From the NCBI GenBank assembly GCA_017382615.1, contig JAFNZX010000275.1, positions 1 through 18,917 of the forward strand: DNA of 18,917 nucleotides. The letters are read 5' to 3'. Within the stretch, counting starts at the first letter, position 1; the number at the start of each line of letters is the position of its first letter. Under the pieces are notes generated by a model. That model ran no database searches, was not told the origin of the DNA, and saw only the letters and a list, made by a program, of their open reading frames with translations. The position numbers and the translations under genes were made by a program. This document shows positions 7,727-14,588 of this stretch, piece after piece. Source of the stretch: Clostridia bacterium (lineage in GTDB: Bacteria; Bacillota; Clostridia; Oscillospirales; CAG-272).

Positions 7727-8065
7727 AATTTCGCTCCTTTTTAAATTTTTCCGCACGCATGCGACCGCTGTCGCACGGGTACGACGCGCGTACGCGCGAG
7801 AGAGATAGAGAGATACTATACCAGTAGTGGTCTTCGTAGTTGCTGTGTAAAATGTGGAAAAGTCGGATTTTCCTTATAAATAAAGGATTTTTTTCTTGAA
7901 AAAGTGTGTTTTTCCTGGTGAAAAGTCCGTATATAACCCGCGCGCTTTTTGTGGAAAACCTGCGACGCGTTTGGTCAAAACAGATTGGGTGTCGCACTTT
8001 GGTACGACATGCGTGTCGTTGTGGAAAATTTTGCTTGAGTTTTCCACAGGTAGAGAGTCAAAAAG
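7727..8065. other. oriC: Probable chromosomal replication origin (dnaA-dnaN gap)
   Basis: This 339-bp gap has no gene. It has four copies of the DnaA-box variant TTTTCCACA: minus strand at 7853-7861, 7950-7958 and 8020-8028, plus strand at 8040-8048. A further copy lies just inside dnaA at 8136-8144 and another at 8716-8724. An AT-rich stretch at about 7866-7915 beside the first box could be the unwinding element. A repeated imperfect inverted repeat, GTCGCAC-N2-4-GTACGAC, occurs at 7770-7785 and 7991-8008. A hairpin CGACA-TGCG-TGTCG at 8005-8018 abuts the 8020 box. The dnaA upstream region has no boxes, so I place the origin here. DnaA-trios were not recognised by eye. Confidence 0.8.
7761..7823 (-). 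promoter_or_regulatory. dnaN leader: candidate extended -10 promoter and structured 5' UTR
   Basis: On the minus strand TGGTATAGT (7823-7815) is an extended -10-like element about 90 nt upstream of dnaN; no good -35 goes with it. The leader after it holds a CT-rich tract, a 14-bp perfect palindrome CGCGCGTACGCGCG (7785-7798), and a hairpin GCGAC-CGCT-GTCGC (7761-7774). These could form stable RNA structure ahead of the dnaN ribosome site, or be part of the origin's DNA architecture. The promoter is a weak visual call. Confidence 0.35.
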
Positions 8066-9481
8066 TCAGCTTTCCTTGACGGATTTGATCAGCTCGTCGA
8101 TTTCCATCGAGAAGGATTGAGAAGCCATGATGTTCTTTTCCACAGTCTCAATGGAGGAAATGATGGTAGTGTGATTACGGTTTAAGATCCTGCCGATGCC
8201 GGGGAAGGACATGTCCGTGATCTGTCTGATCAGGTAGATGGCAATGTGTCTTGCCTGCGCAATATTCTTTGTGCGGCGCTCACCGATAATGTCTTCCTTC
8301 TTAATGCCGTATTTGCGGTAGACTGCGCTGAAAATCTTATCAACCGTCACGTCAACCGGCTCAGCTCCGCCCAGCAGCTCGTCAATGCAGCCGCGGGCAA
8401 CGTCCATGGTAATGACCTTACCGTACACAAAGCCGATGGCACTGAGCTTGCGCACAGCTCCTTCGATCTGTCTGATGTTGGAGCGCAGGTTTTCAGCTAA
8501 AAATTCCATGACCTCGTCGGAAATATCCAAACCTGCCTGGTCAGCCTTTTTCTTAAAGATCGCCACGCGAAGCTCGTGATCCGGCGGCTGAATGTCCGCA
8601 ATCAATCCCCATTCAAATCTGGTTTTGAGTCTGTCCTCCAGCGTCTGAATATCCTTGGGCGGCTTGTCCGAGGTCAGAATGATTTGCTTACCGTCCTCGT
8701 GCAGGGCGTTGAAGGTGTGGAAAAATTCCTCTTGCGTGGAAACTCTGCCTGCAATGAACTGAATGTCGTCGATCATGAGAATGTCGCAGCTGCGGTATTT
8801 GTCGCGAAATTCGTTCATGGTGCGGCGCGCAATGCATTCAATCATCTGGTTGGTAAAATCCTCACCCTTGATGTAAATGACCTTGATATCGGGACGCTTG
8901 CGCTTGAATTCGTTGGTAATGGCGTAAAGCAGGTGCGTTTTACCGATACCGGAGGGGCCATAGATAAACAGCGGATTATAATCCGTTGCGGGGTGATTGG
9001 CAACCGCTATGCAGGCTGCGTGTGCAAATTTGTTTGAGTTACCCACGATGAAGTTATCAAAGGTATATTCAAACTTAAAGGGAGGCTTTGTTGAGCCCAC
9101 CATGGGCTTGGGCAGGGGCTGTCTTGCCTCGTCCGGAACGGTTGCGTGCGCCTTGGCGTGCGCGGCAGCCTCCACCTCCGCTGCGCGGGCAAAGCGTTCT
9201 CTTAATTCAAGGATGTCCTTGGTATCACCCGAAAAAATCAGATCGACCTTGACGTTTATGCCGAGATTTTCAGAAAATTTCTGTTGTATTTCGGGTAAGA
9301 ATTTGTGTTTGATGTAATTGATTTTGATCTCGGATGCCGTTGCCATGGTGATCACGTTATTCTCAAAGCTTCGAATTTCGATGCCGCCAAACCAAATCGT
9401 TGAGATCTCCTCTCCCATCACGCCTCTGTAGTATTCCTTGATACCCTCCCAGAGCGCGTTGATTAAATCTAAAAATTCCAT
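8066..9481 (-). CDS. dnaA: Chromosomal replication initiator DnaA
   Basis: DnaA binds DnaA boxes and, as an ATP-bound filament, opens the origin. The 471-residue protein has domain I at about 1-80, an Ala-rich linker at about 95-135, the AAA+ domain with Walker A GPSGIGKT at 175-182, Walker B ILMIDDIQF at 234-242, sensor 1 ILTSDKPP near 268-275, the arginine-finger region RLKTRFEWGL at 284-293 and sensor 2 RQIEGAVRKL at 337-346. The C-terminal box-binding helix-turn-helix follows, with NRNHTTI at 434-440 where family members usually have a D-H-T-T core. A TTG start at 9499 is possible in frame, but the AAAGGA ribosome site lies inside that extension 8 nt before ATG 9481, so I take 9481. Confidence 0.98.
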   Translation of the reverse strand: MEFLDLINALWEGIKEYYRGVMGEEISTIWFGGIEIRSFENNVITMATASEIKINYIKHKFLPEIQQKFSENLGINVKVDLIFSGDTKDILELRERFARAAEVEAAAHAKAHATVPDEARQPLPKPMVGSTKPPFKFEYTFDNFIVGNSNKFAHAACIAVANHPATDYNPLFIYGPSGIGKTHLLYAITNEFKRKRPDIKVIYIKGEDFTNQMIECIARRTMNEFRDKYRSCDILMIDDIQFIAGRVSTQEEFFHTFNALHEDGKQIILTSDKPPKDIQTLEDRLKTRFEWGLIADIQPPDHELRVAIFKKKADQAGLDISDEVMEFLAENLRSNIRQIEGAVRKLSAIGFVYGKVITMDVARGCIDELLGGAEPVDVTVDKIFSAVYRKYGIKKEDIIGERRTKNIAQARHIAIYLIRQITDMSFPGIGRILNRNHTTIISSIETVEKNIMASQSFSMEIDELIKSVKES

Positions 9482-9514
9482 GTATGTTTCCTTTCCCAAT
9501 CGGGTACAAATTTG

Positions 9515-9535
9515 ATATATACTAATAGTATATAT
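9515..9535. repeat. Perfect 10-bp inverted repeat in the dnaA leader
   Basis: Arms ATATATACTA (9515-9524) and TAGTATATAT (9526-9535) flank one central base. The repeat lies between the dnaA -10 box and the ribosome binding site, just at or after the expected transcription start. The position would suit a repressor operator or an RNA hairpin. It has no resemblance to a DnaA box. Confidence 0.6.
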
Positions 9536-9537
9536 AT

Positions 9538-9566
9538 ATTATAACATATATTAGCCGTAAAAGCAA
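9538..9566 (-). promoter_or_regulatory. dnaA promoter
   Basis: On the minus strand TTGCTT (9566-9561), a 17-bp spacer and a perfect TATAAT (9543-9538) form a housekeeping-type promoter about 57 bp before the dnaA ATG. It faces away from the copA promoter. Confidence 0.7.
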
Positions 9567-9588
9567 CCCCCGAATACGCATTTTTAAG

Positions 9589-9607
9589 CTTTTTTGCATC
9601 AAAAAAG
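9589..9607. repeat. AT-rich hairpin between the divergent promoters
   Basis: CTTTTTTG (9589-9596), loop CAT, CAAAAAAG (9600-9607) form a perfect 8-bp stem. It lies between the -35 elements of dnaA and copA. It could be a small bidirectional operator or simply a poly-T/poly-A tract pair; no regulator is encoded nearby. Confidence 0.4.
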
Positions 9608-9622
9608 TTTACATTTTTGTGA

Positions 9623-9651
9623 TTGCAATTACGGTAAAATCACGATATAAT
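9623..9651 (+). promoter_or_regulatory. copA promoter
   Basis: TTGCAA (9623-9628), 17-bp spacer and perfect TATAAT (9646-9651), 33 bp before the copA ATG. I looked for a CopY cop box (TACANNTGTA) and a CsoR-type GC-rich palindrome around it and saw neither, so how copper would control it is unclear. Confidence 0.65.
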
Positions 9652-9684
9652 ATAATTGTAAATTTTTTATGAAAAGGAATTTTT

Positions 9685-12219
9685 ATGGCAAAGATCAGAT
9701 ACAGCGTCAAGGGTATGACGTGTGCTGCCTGCGTCGGTCACGTGGAGCGCGCTGCAGGGAGCGTGCTGAAAAAGCAGGATATTACTTTTCAGGTCAGCCT
9801 GCTGACAAATTCTCTGTCGGTCACGTACCCCGAATCGTGCACGGCGGCAGAAATCAAAAAAACAGAAAAAAAGCTGTCTGCGGCAATCGCAGCGGCAGGG
9901 TATACATTGGAACAAGAGCGGGACAAGGCGGCAGAGCTTGCAGAAGAAAAGGCGCAGGCAAAGCGTGCCTTGGTCAGATTTATCGTCAGTGCCGCTCTGA
10001 CCGCATCCGTCATGTTTATTGCCATGGGCAACATGATGGGCATTCCCTTTTTGCAGTTTTTTTCCGAGCCCGAGTGGGCACTTTACTTCGTGCTTTTGCA
10101 GGTTGTGATGGTGCTGCCGGTGCTGATTCTCAATTACGGCTTCTTTTTCCGCGGTTTTCGCGCGCTTTTGCATCTTTCCCCTAACATGGATACCCTGATC
10201 GCGCTTGGCTCGTCTGCGGCGTTTATTTACGGCGTGTGGGCGGCGATTGAAATTGGCATTGCAACCGCAACGGGTGACCACGCGCTGCTGCACGAGTGGC
10301 TGCATTCGCTCTACCTTGAATCAGCTGCCATGATTGTCACGTTGGTCTCCTTGGGCAAATTGTTAGAGCACAGAGCCAAGACCCGTGCAGGGCAAGCCGT
10401 GCGTGCGCTTGCCGCGCTGATGCCGGAGCATGCAAGAGTGCTGCGCCGAGGATTTTGGGAAACGGTACCCGTGTCCGAGATAAAAACCGGCGAAGAGGTC
10501 AGAATTCTGCAGGGAGAGCGCATTCCCGTGGACGGCGTGATCGTGGACGGACAGGGTAGTGTGGATGAATCTCCCTTGAGCGGTGAGAGTATTCCGGTGG
10601 AAAAGCAGGTGGGCGACCGCGTCAGCGGCGCATGCACCTTAACAAGCGGTGTGCTGTACGTGCGCGTGGATTGCGCCCTGCAGGATACTGCGCTGCAAAA
10701 GATCATCAATTTGCTTGAAGAGGCAGCAGCGTCCAAAGCACCCATTGCCCGCGTGGCGGATAAGGTCAGCGGCATTTTCGTGCCCTGCGTAATGGGCATT
10801 TCACTGCTGACACTGGCAGTGTGGCTGATCGTAACTCATGGTGACGTCAATGCAGCCTTGCGTTCGGCTATCTCCGTACTGGTCATATCTTGTCCTTGTG
10901 CGCTGGGTCTTGCCACGCCGACAGCTATTATGGTAGGCACGGGAAGAGGTGCGGGTGAGGGCGTTTTAATCAAGAGCGGTGAGGCGTTGGAGGCTTTGCA
11001 GGACGTGCAGTTCGTGCTCATGGATAAGACCGGTACTCTGACGAAAAGCAAGCCGCAGGTTTCGCACGTGCAGGTGTTCGAGGGCTTTGACGAGCGGGAC
11101 GTGGTTGCGTACGCGTACGCAGCGGAAGGTCTTTCCGCGCATCCCTTATCTATGGCAATATGCGCGTACGCCGAGCAAAACGGCATTGCGCAATTGCCTG
11201 CCACAAATCCAACCTCCGTCGTTGGATTTGGCATTGGCGCGTGCGTGAACGGCAAAACGGTGCTTGTCGGCAAGCCGCAGTATTTGAAAAATCATGGCGT
11301 TGATGTGCAAAACGAGCATTTATCAGCCTTTGAAAGCTGTCAAAAACGCGGTTTTACGTCCGTTTTAGTAGCAATTGAAGCAAAAACGGCAGGTATCATC
11401 GGTATTTCAGACCCGATCAGAGAGGAAAGTAAGCAAACTGTCGCTGCGCTTTCCGATATGGGAATTACCTCGGTCATGCTGACGGGAGATAATCCCGTCA
11501 CGGCAAACGCCATTGCAGACAAGGCGGGGATTGACGACGTGCACGCCTCGCTTTTACCGGAGGATAAGGAACGCATCATGCGTGAATATATGAAAAAGGG
11601 AACGGTTGCCATGGTGGGTGACGGCATTAACGACGCACCCGCGCTGGCACGTGCACACGTGGGCATTGCCATTGGCTCGGGCACGGAGGTCGCGATTGAC
11701 TCTGCGGACGTCGTGCTGTCAAAAAGCTCCCTGTGGGGCGTGGTGCAGGCAATCAGACTCAGCCGTCAGACCGTGCGTATCATCAGACAAAACTTGTTCT
11801 GGGCACTGATCTATAACAGCATTTGCATTCCGCTTGCCGCGGGCGTGCTTGCACCCGTTGGCATCGTGCTCAATCCCATGATTGCCTCGGTGGCAATGTC
11901 GTTTTCCTCGGTCAGCGTCGTGCTCAATTCCCTAAGGCTCAAAAAGCCCGATACGTATAAAGCGGGCAGTAAATATATCATTCATCACAAAAGGAGAAAA
12001 AATATGGCAGAACAGAAGATTATTTTGGACGTGCAGGGCATGATGTGCCATAAGTGCGTCGCTCACGTCAAAAAGGCACTGGAGGGCGTCAAGGGCGTCA
12101 AGGAGGTCGAGGTCAGCCTGGAGGAAAATACCGCAACCGTTACGTATACGGGTAAAAAGCCCCAAACGCTTGCAGATGCAGTGATCGAAGAGGGCTATGA
12201 GGCAAAAATCAGAGCATAA
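9685..12219 (+). CDS. copA: Copper-exporting P1B-type ATPase with a fused C-terminal CopZ-like domain
   Basis: An 844-residue heavy-metal pump that moves Cu(I) out of the cell using ATP. In order: an N-terminal metal-binding domain with C-x-x-C (Cys13, Cys16); about eight membrane helices from residue 92; actuator SGES near 299; the transport-site CPC at 403-405; phosphorylation motif DKTGT at 447; the S-x-H-P-L ATP motif near 484; GDGIND at 645; then YN...P and M-x-x-S-S in the last two helices, the signature of Cu(I) pumps. Most such pumps end soon after. Here the frame continues through about 20 basic or polar residues into a full second metal-binding domain with MMCHKC (Cys788, Cys791). 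The join at residue 774 coincides with a ribosome site and ATG, so this looks like copA and copZ merged in frame. AAAAGGA lies 6 nt before the start. Confidence 0.95.
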   Translation: MAKIRYSVKGMTCAACVGHVERAAGSVLKKQDITFQVSLLTNSLSVTYPESCTAAEIKKTEKKLSAAIAAAGYTLEQERDKAAELAEEKAQAKRALVRFIVSAALTASVMFIAMGNMMGIPFLQFFSEPEWALYFVLLQVVMVLPVLILNYGFFFRGFRALLHLSPNMDTLIALGSSAAFIYGVWAAIEIGIATATGDHALLHEWLHSLYLESAAMIVTLVSLGKLLEHRAKTRAGQAVRALAALMPEHARVLRRGFWETVPVSEIKTGEEVRILQGERIPVDGVIVDGQGSVDESPLSGESIPVEKQVGDRVSGACTLTSGVLYVRVDCALQDTALQKIINLLEEAAASKAPIARVADKVSGIFVPCVMGISLLTLAVWLIVTHGDVNAALRSAISVLVISCPCALGLATPTAIMVGTGRGAGEGVLIKSGEALEALQDVQFVLMDKTGTLTKSKPQVSHVQVFEGFDERDVVAYAYAAEGLSAHPLSMAICAYAEQNGIAQLPATNPTSVVGFGIGACVNGKTVLVGKPQYLKNHGVDVQNEHLSAFESCQKRGFTSVLVAIEAKTAGIIGISDPIREESKQTVAALSDMGITSVMLTGDNPVTANAIADKAGIDDVHASLLPEDKERIMREYMKKGTVAMVGDGINDAPALARAHVGIAIGSGTEVAIDSADVVLSKSSLWGVVQAIRLSRQTVRIIRQNLFWALIYNSICIPLAAGVLAPVGIVLNPMIASVAMSFSSVSVVLNSLRLKKPDTYKAGSKYIIHHKRRKNMAEQKIILDVQGMMCHKCVAHVKKALEGVKGVKEVEVSLEENTATVTYTGKKPQTLADAVIEEGYEAKIRA
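11991..12006 (+). promoter_or_regulatory. Internal ribosome binding site and start codon for CopZ
   Basis: AAGGAG (11991-11996), 7 nt spacing, ATG (12004-12006), inside the copA reading frame exactly at the linker between pump and chaperone domain. The strength and spacing are as good as at the true gene starts in this window. Confidence 0.7.
12004..12219 (+). CDS. copZ: CopZ-like copper chaperone made by internal initiation (nested in copA)
   Basis: Starting at the internal ATG gives a 71-residue protein that is a complete ferredoxin-like heavy-metal domain: beta strand, G-M-M-C-H-K-C metal loop, helix, strands, and a Y-E-A end typical of CopZ. CopZ chaperones carry Cu(I) to the pump's metal-binding domain. 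The frame is shared with copA and ends at the same stop. Whether the cell makes the free form, the fused form, or both cannot be told from sequence; the preserved ribosome site argues that free CopZ is made. The alternative is that this is only the C-terminal domain of a fused pump. Confidence 0.6.
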   Translation: MAEQKIILDVQGMMCHKCVAHVKKALEGVKGVKEVEVSLEENTATVTYTGKKPQTLADAVIEEGYEAKIRA

Positions 12220-12225
12220 ATCTGT

Positions 12226-12282
12226 AAATGAAAACAGTCATTTGATGAAAAACCGGCAGATTTTTATTCTGTCGGTTTTTTT
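12226..12282 (+). terminator. Rho-independent terminator after copA
   Basis: CCGGCAGA (12253-12260), loop TTTTATT region, TCTGTCGG (12268-12275) with one G-U pair, followed by seven T. An A run precedes the stem, so it might also work in the other direction. A smaller hairpin AAATGA-AAACAG-TCATTT (12226-12243) lies just upstream. Confidence 0.85.
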
Positions 12283-12357
12283 ATACAAATCATGATTTTT
12301 TTATTTGTGCAAAGCACCAAAGTTTTCGGTCAAAATTCCAAAAAATACATAACCCCC

Positions 12358-12386
12358 TTTGCACACAACGTATTTTATTGTATAAT
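12358..12386 (+). promoter_or_regulatory. Promoter of the surface-protein operon
   Basis: TTTGCA (12358-12363), 17-bp spacer, perfect TATAAT (12381-12386), 36 bp before the first gene's ATG. AGGAG follows at 12411-12415. The stretch from 12283 to 12357 is AT-rich and shows no gene. Confidence 0.65.
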
Positions 12387-12422
12387 ATAAAATGAAGTAT
12401 TCTAAGCAAAAGGAGTGACGCA

Positions 12423-14588
12423 ATGAAGAGATCATTTCATATAAAAATCATGCAAACGGTCTGCGCGATCCTTTGCTTGTGTATCGTCTGCAGTGCATTT
12501 TTGCTGTGTGCGAGTGCTGCATCGGTACAAAATTATACGGTGACTGTGGATAAGCCCGTCGGTGTTACTGCAAAAAATATGCCCGCCGTGCTCAAGGACG
12601 TGCAAAACGGCACGAACCCCGTTCTGCACGTGGCAGGATGGATTCAAACCGATATGGTTATCAAGGAATATGAATATACCATGGACGGCGGCAAGACGTG
12701 GACGCGCTCAAAAGAAGCAGTACAGCCCCGTCCCGATACCCAACGCTATAATCCAACTACTTATCAGACGGCAGGCTTTTCTCTGGATATTGACGTTAGG
12801 GATTTGGAGCGCGGCACGTACGATCTGTTTGTGCGTGCATATACCGATCAAAACGACGTCATTGACGTGCTTGCGATGTTAAACGTTACAATCGGGCACG
12901 TGGATAAGATTACCATGACGTATCACGAGCTCAATCTTCGCGCGTTTGGCGCAAAGGGAGGTTTGCTCAATCTTGCATCGGGACAAAAGCTGATGCTGGA
13001 TGCTTATAATTTGCGCGAATTTCAATCCTTTGAGGTATTGTTGGATCAGGATGCCGAGCTGACACTGCAAAGCGCGCCTTCTTCTGTCATGACCCTTCAA
13101 AAGACCTTTCATGCAGAAAAAGATCAGGACGGCAATTTTGTTGCAACTGTTTCCTTGACAGACGTACAATACGCCGGAAAATTGACTTTGCAAAGTAATC
13201 AGGACGTGAAAATCTCGCGTATACGGTTTTATACTGACGTGCCGGATTATTATCAAGGAGAGCTGGCCGTGCACATGGCGTACACGCCGTATGAATATTT
13301 AAGCGGTGCAAACGCGGTGGATGCAACGGTTCTTGATGATGAAACGGTCGGTACGCATATGCGTCTGTATCCCACAGTGGATACCAACGATCCGTTCATT
13401 TATTTTAATCTTGGTAAGTATCTCAAGGAAACAAGGGAAGGTATGCAGATCAATGCCGATCATTATCGCTACATGGTCATTACCCTGCAAACGCCGAGCA
13501 CGAATTCCAAAGGGTTGTTCCGTTTGTTCTTGTGTGCCGGGGAAATACACGGACCGTCCGGCGAGAGCCACGTAGCGTTTCAACCGAAAAATGACGGCAA
13601 ATGGCATAAATACGTCGTTCCGCTGTGCGAAGAAGAGCATTGGACGGGATCTGTATACGGCATGCGCTTTGACTTTATAGACGGAAATGTCAAAACCTCG
13701 GATTACGCCAATATCGCGTCCCTGGCATTTTTCCCCGATGTGGAAAGTGCCAATAAAGCTGCGGCAATGCCCTTTGAGGTATATCACGAGCAGGGAGTTG
13801 TGCAGGATCCGTATAAAGAGGAGGGCAGAGCACCCTCGGGCAAGGCAGATGCCGTTACGTGGTTTGACCAATCGCTTGCCGATTGCTTTAGCGGTGAGAA
13901 TAAGAGCACGTTCCGCTTTGACGAATACGGACACTTAATCCTGCAAGCAACGGAAATGACCAACGACCCCTTTGTCAGCTTTAGCCTTGAGCAGTATGCC
14001 GCAAAAACGGGACTTCCCACGCTGCGTGCAGAGGAGTACGGTGTGATCGTGTTGCGCGTGTATGCCGACAAAAATATTGACGGTAAGGGCTTTACGCTCT
14101 ACTATTATTCCGGCGGTAAGAATTTCGCGCAGGGCGAGAGATCCGTGACGGCTATGTATGAGGGCGGAAAATGGGAATACCTGGTCTATGAAATGGCAGG
14201 TAAAACCGATTGGACCGATGAAATACTGGGCATGCGATTGGACTTTGCCCAGCAGATCAATGCAGGGCAGCGCGTTTGTCTGTCCGATATGCTGTTTTTC
14301 AAGGATAAGGACGCATGGAAGGCATATGCAAAAGAAAACGGCATTCCGGTAGAGACTGATGATCCTCCGGAAATAGAAACACGACCGACCGCGCCGGAAA
14401 CCGAAATTCCCACCATTGAAATTCCCACCGAGGGAGCAGGGCTGGAATATATTCCTTCCGATAAAAACCAGCAAACACAAAACAATGCGAGCTGTCAGAG
14501 CACGTTTGCAGTACCCGTGTGCATCATGCTGTCTTTGGCTGCCGTTACGTTGATAAAAAATAAAACAAAAAAAGGAGATCAGTTATGA
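12423..14588 (+). CDS. Secreted, C-terminally anchored surface protein with two copies of a beta-domain
   Basis: Not recognised as a named protein. The 721 residues begin with a signal peptide (basic start, long hydrophobic core, C-A-S-A end near 33). An Ig/Fn3-like region follows with D-G-G-K-T-W near 88-93, resembling an Asp-box. Two related domains then lie at about 290-446 and 479-640; both have N-D-P-F, an [AE]-[ED]-x-Y segment, a G-K-W segment and a G-M-R-[FL]-D-F strand. A Pro/Thr/Glu linker at about 645-685 leads to N-A-S-C-Q-S (Cys691), a hydrophobic helix and a Lys-rich tail. The domain pattern suggests carbohydrate or wall binding, which is inference. AGGAG lies 7 nt before the ATG. 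The stop overlaps the next start as ATGA. Confidence 0.85.
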   Translation: MKRSFHIKIMQTVCAILCLCIVCSAFLLCASAASVQNYTVTVDKPVGVTAKNMPAVLKDVQNGTNPVLHVAGWIQTDMVIKEYEYTMDGGKTWTRSKEAVQPRPDTQRYNPTTYQTAGFSLDIDVRDLERGTYDLFVRAYTDQNDVIDVLAMLNVTIGHVDKITMTYHELNLRAFGAKGGLLNLASGQKLMLDAYNLREFQSFEVLLDQDAELTLQSAPSSVMTLQKTFHAEKDQDGNFVATVSLTDVQYAGKLTLQSNQDVKISRIRFYTDVPDYYQGELAVHMAYTPYEYLSGANAVDATVLDDETVGTHMRLYPTVDTNDPFIYFNLGKYLKETREGMQINADHYRYMVITLQTPSTNSKGLFRLFLCAGEIHGPSGESHVAFQPKNDGKWHKYVVPLCEEEHWTGSVYGMRFDFIDGNVKTSDYANIASLAFFPDVESANKAAAMPFEVYHEQGVVQDPYKEEGRAPSGKADAVTWFDQSLADCFSGENKSTFRFDEYGHLILQATEMTNDPFVSFSLEQYAAKTGLPTLRAEEYGVIVLRVYADKNIDGKGFTLYYYSGGKNFAQGERSVTAMYEGGKWEYLVYEMAGKTDWTDEILGMRLDFAQQINAGQRVCLSDMLFFKDKDAWKAYAKENGIPVETDDPPEIETRPTAPETEIPTIEIPTEGAGLEYIPSDKNQQTQNNASCQSTFAVPVCIMLSLAAVTLIKNKTKKGDQL

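Noticed and set aside
9482..9499. Upstream TTG start for dnaA adding six residues
   Set aside because: The ribosome binding site AAAGGA falls within the added codons and is well placed for the ATG at 9481.
9600..9684. CopY- or CsoR-type operator at the copA promoter
   Set aside because: TTACATTTTTGTGA near 9609 has a passing likeness to a cop box but the wrong spacing, and no GC-rich CsoR palindrome is present.
9667..10305. Minus-strand 212-residue open frame over the copA start
   Set aside because: Antisense to copA, composition unlike a folded protein, and it would overlap the copA promoter region without its own signals.
12545..12553. Perfect DnaA-box 9-mer TGTGGATAA in the first surface-protein gene
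   Set aside because: A single isolated copy encoding V-D-K; one chance occurrence is plausible and nothing around it supports function.
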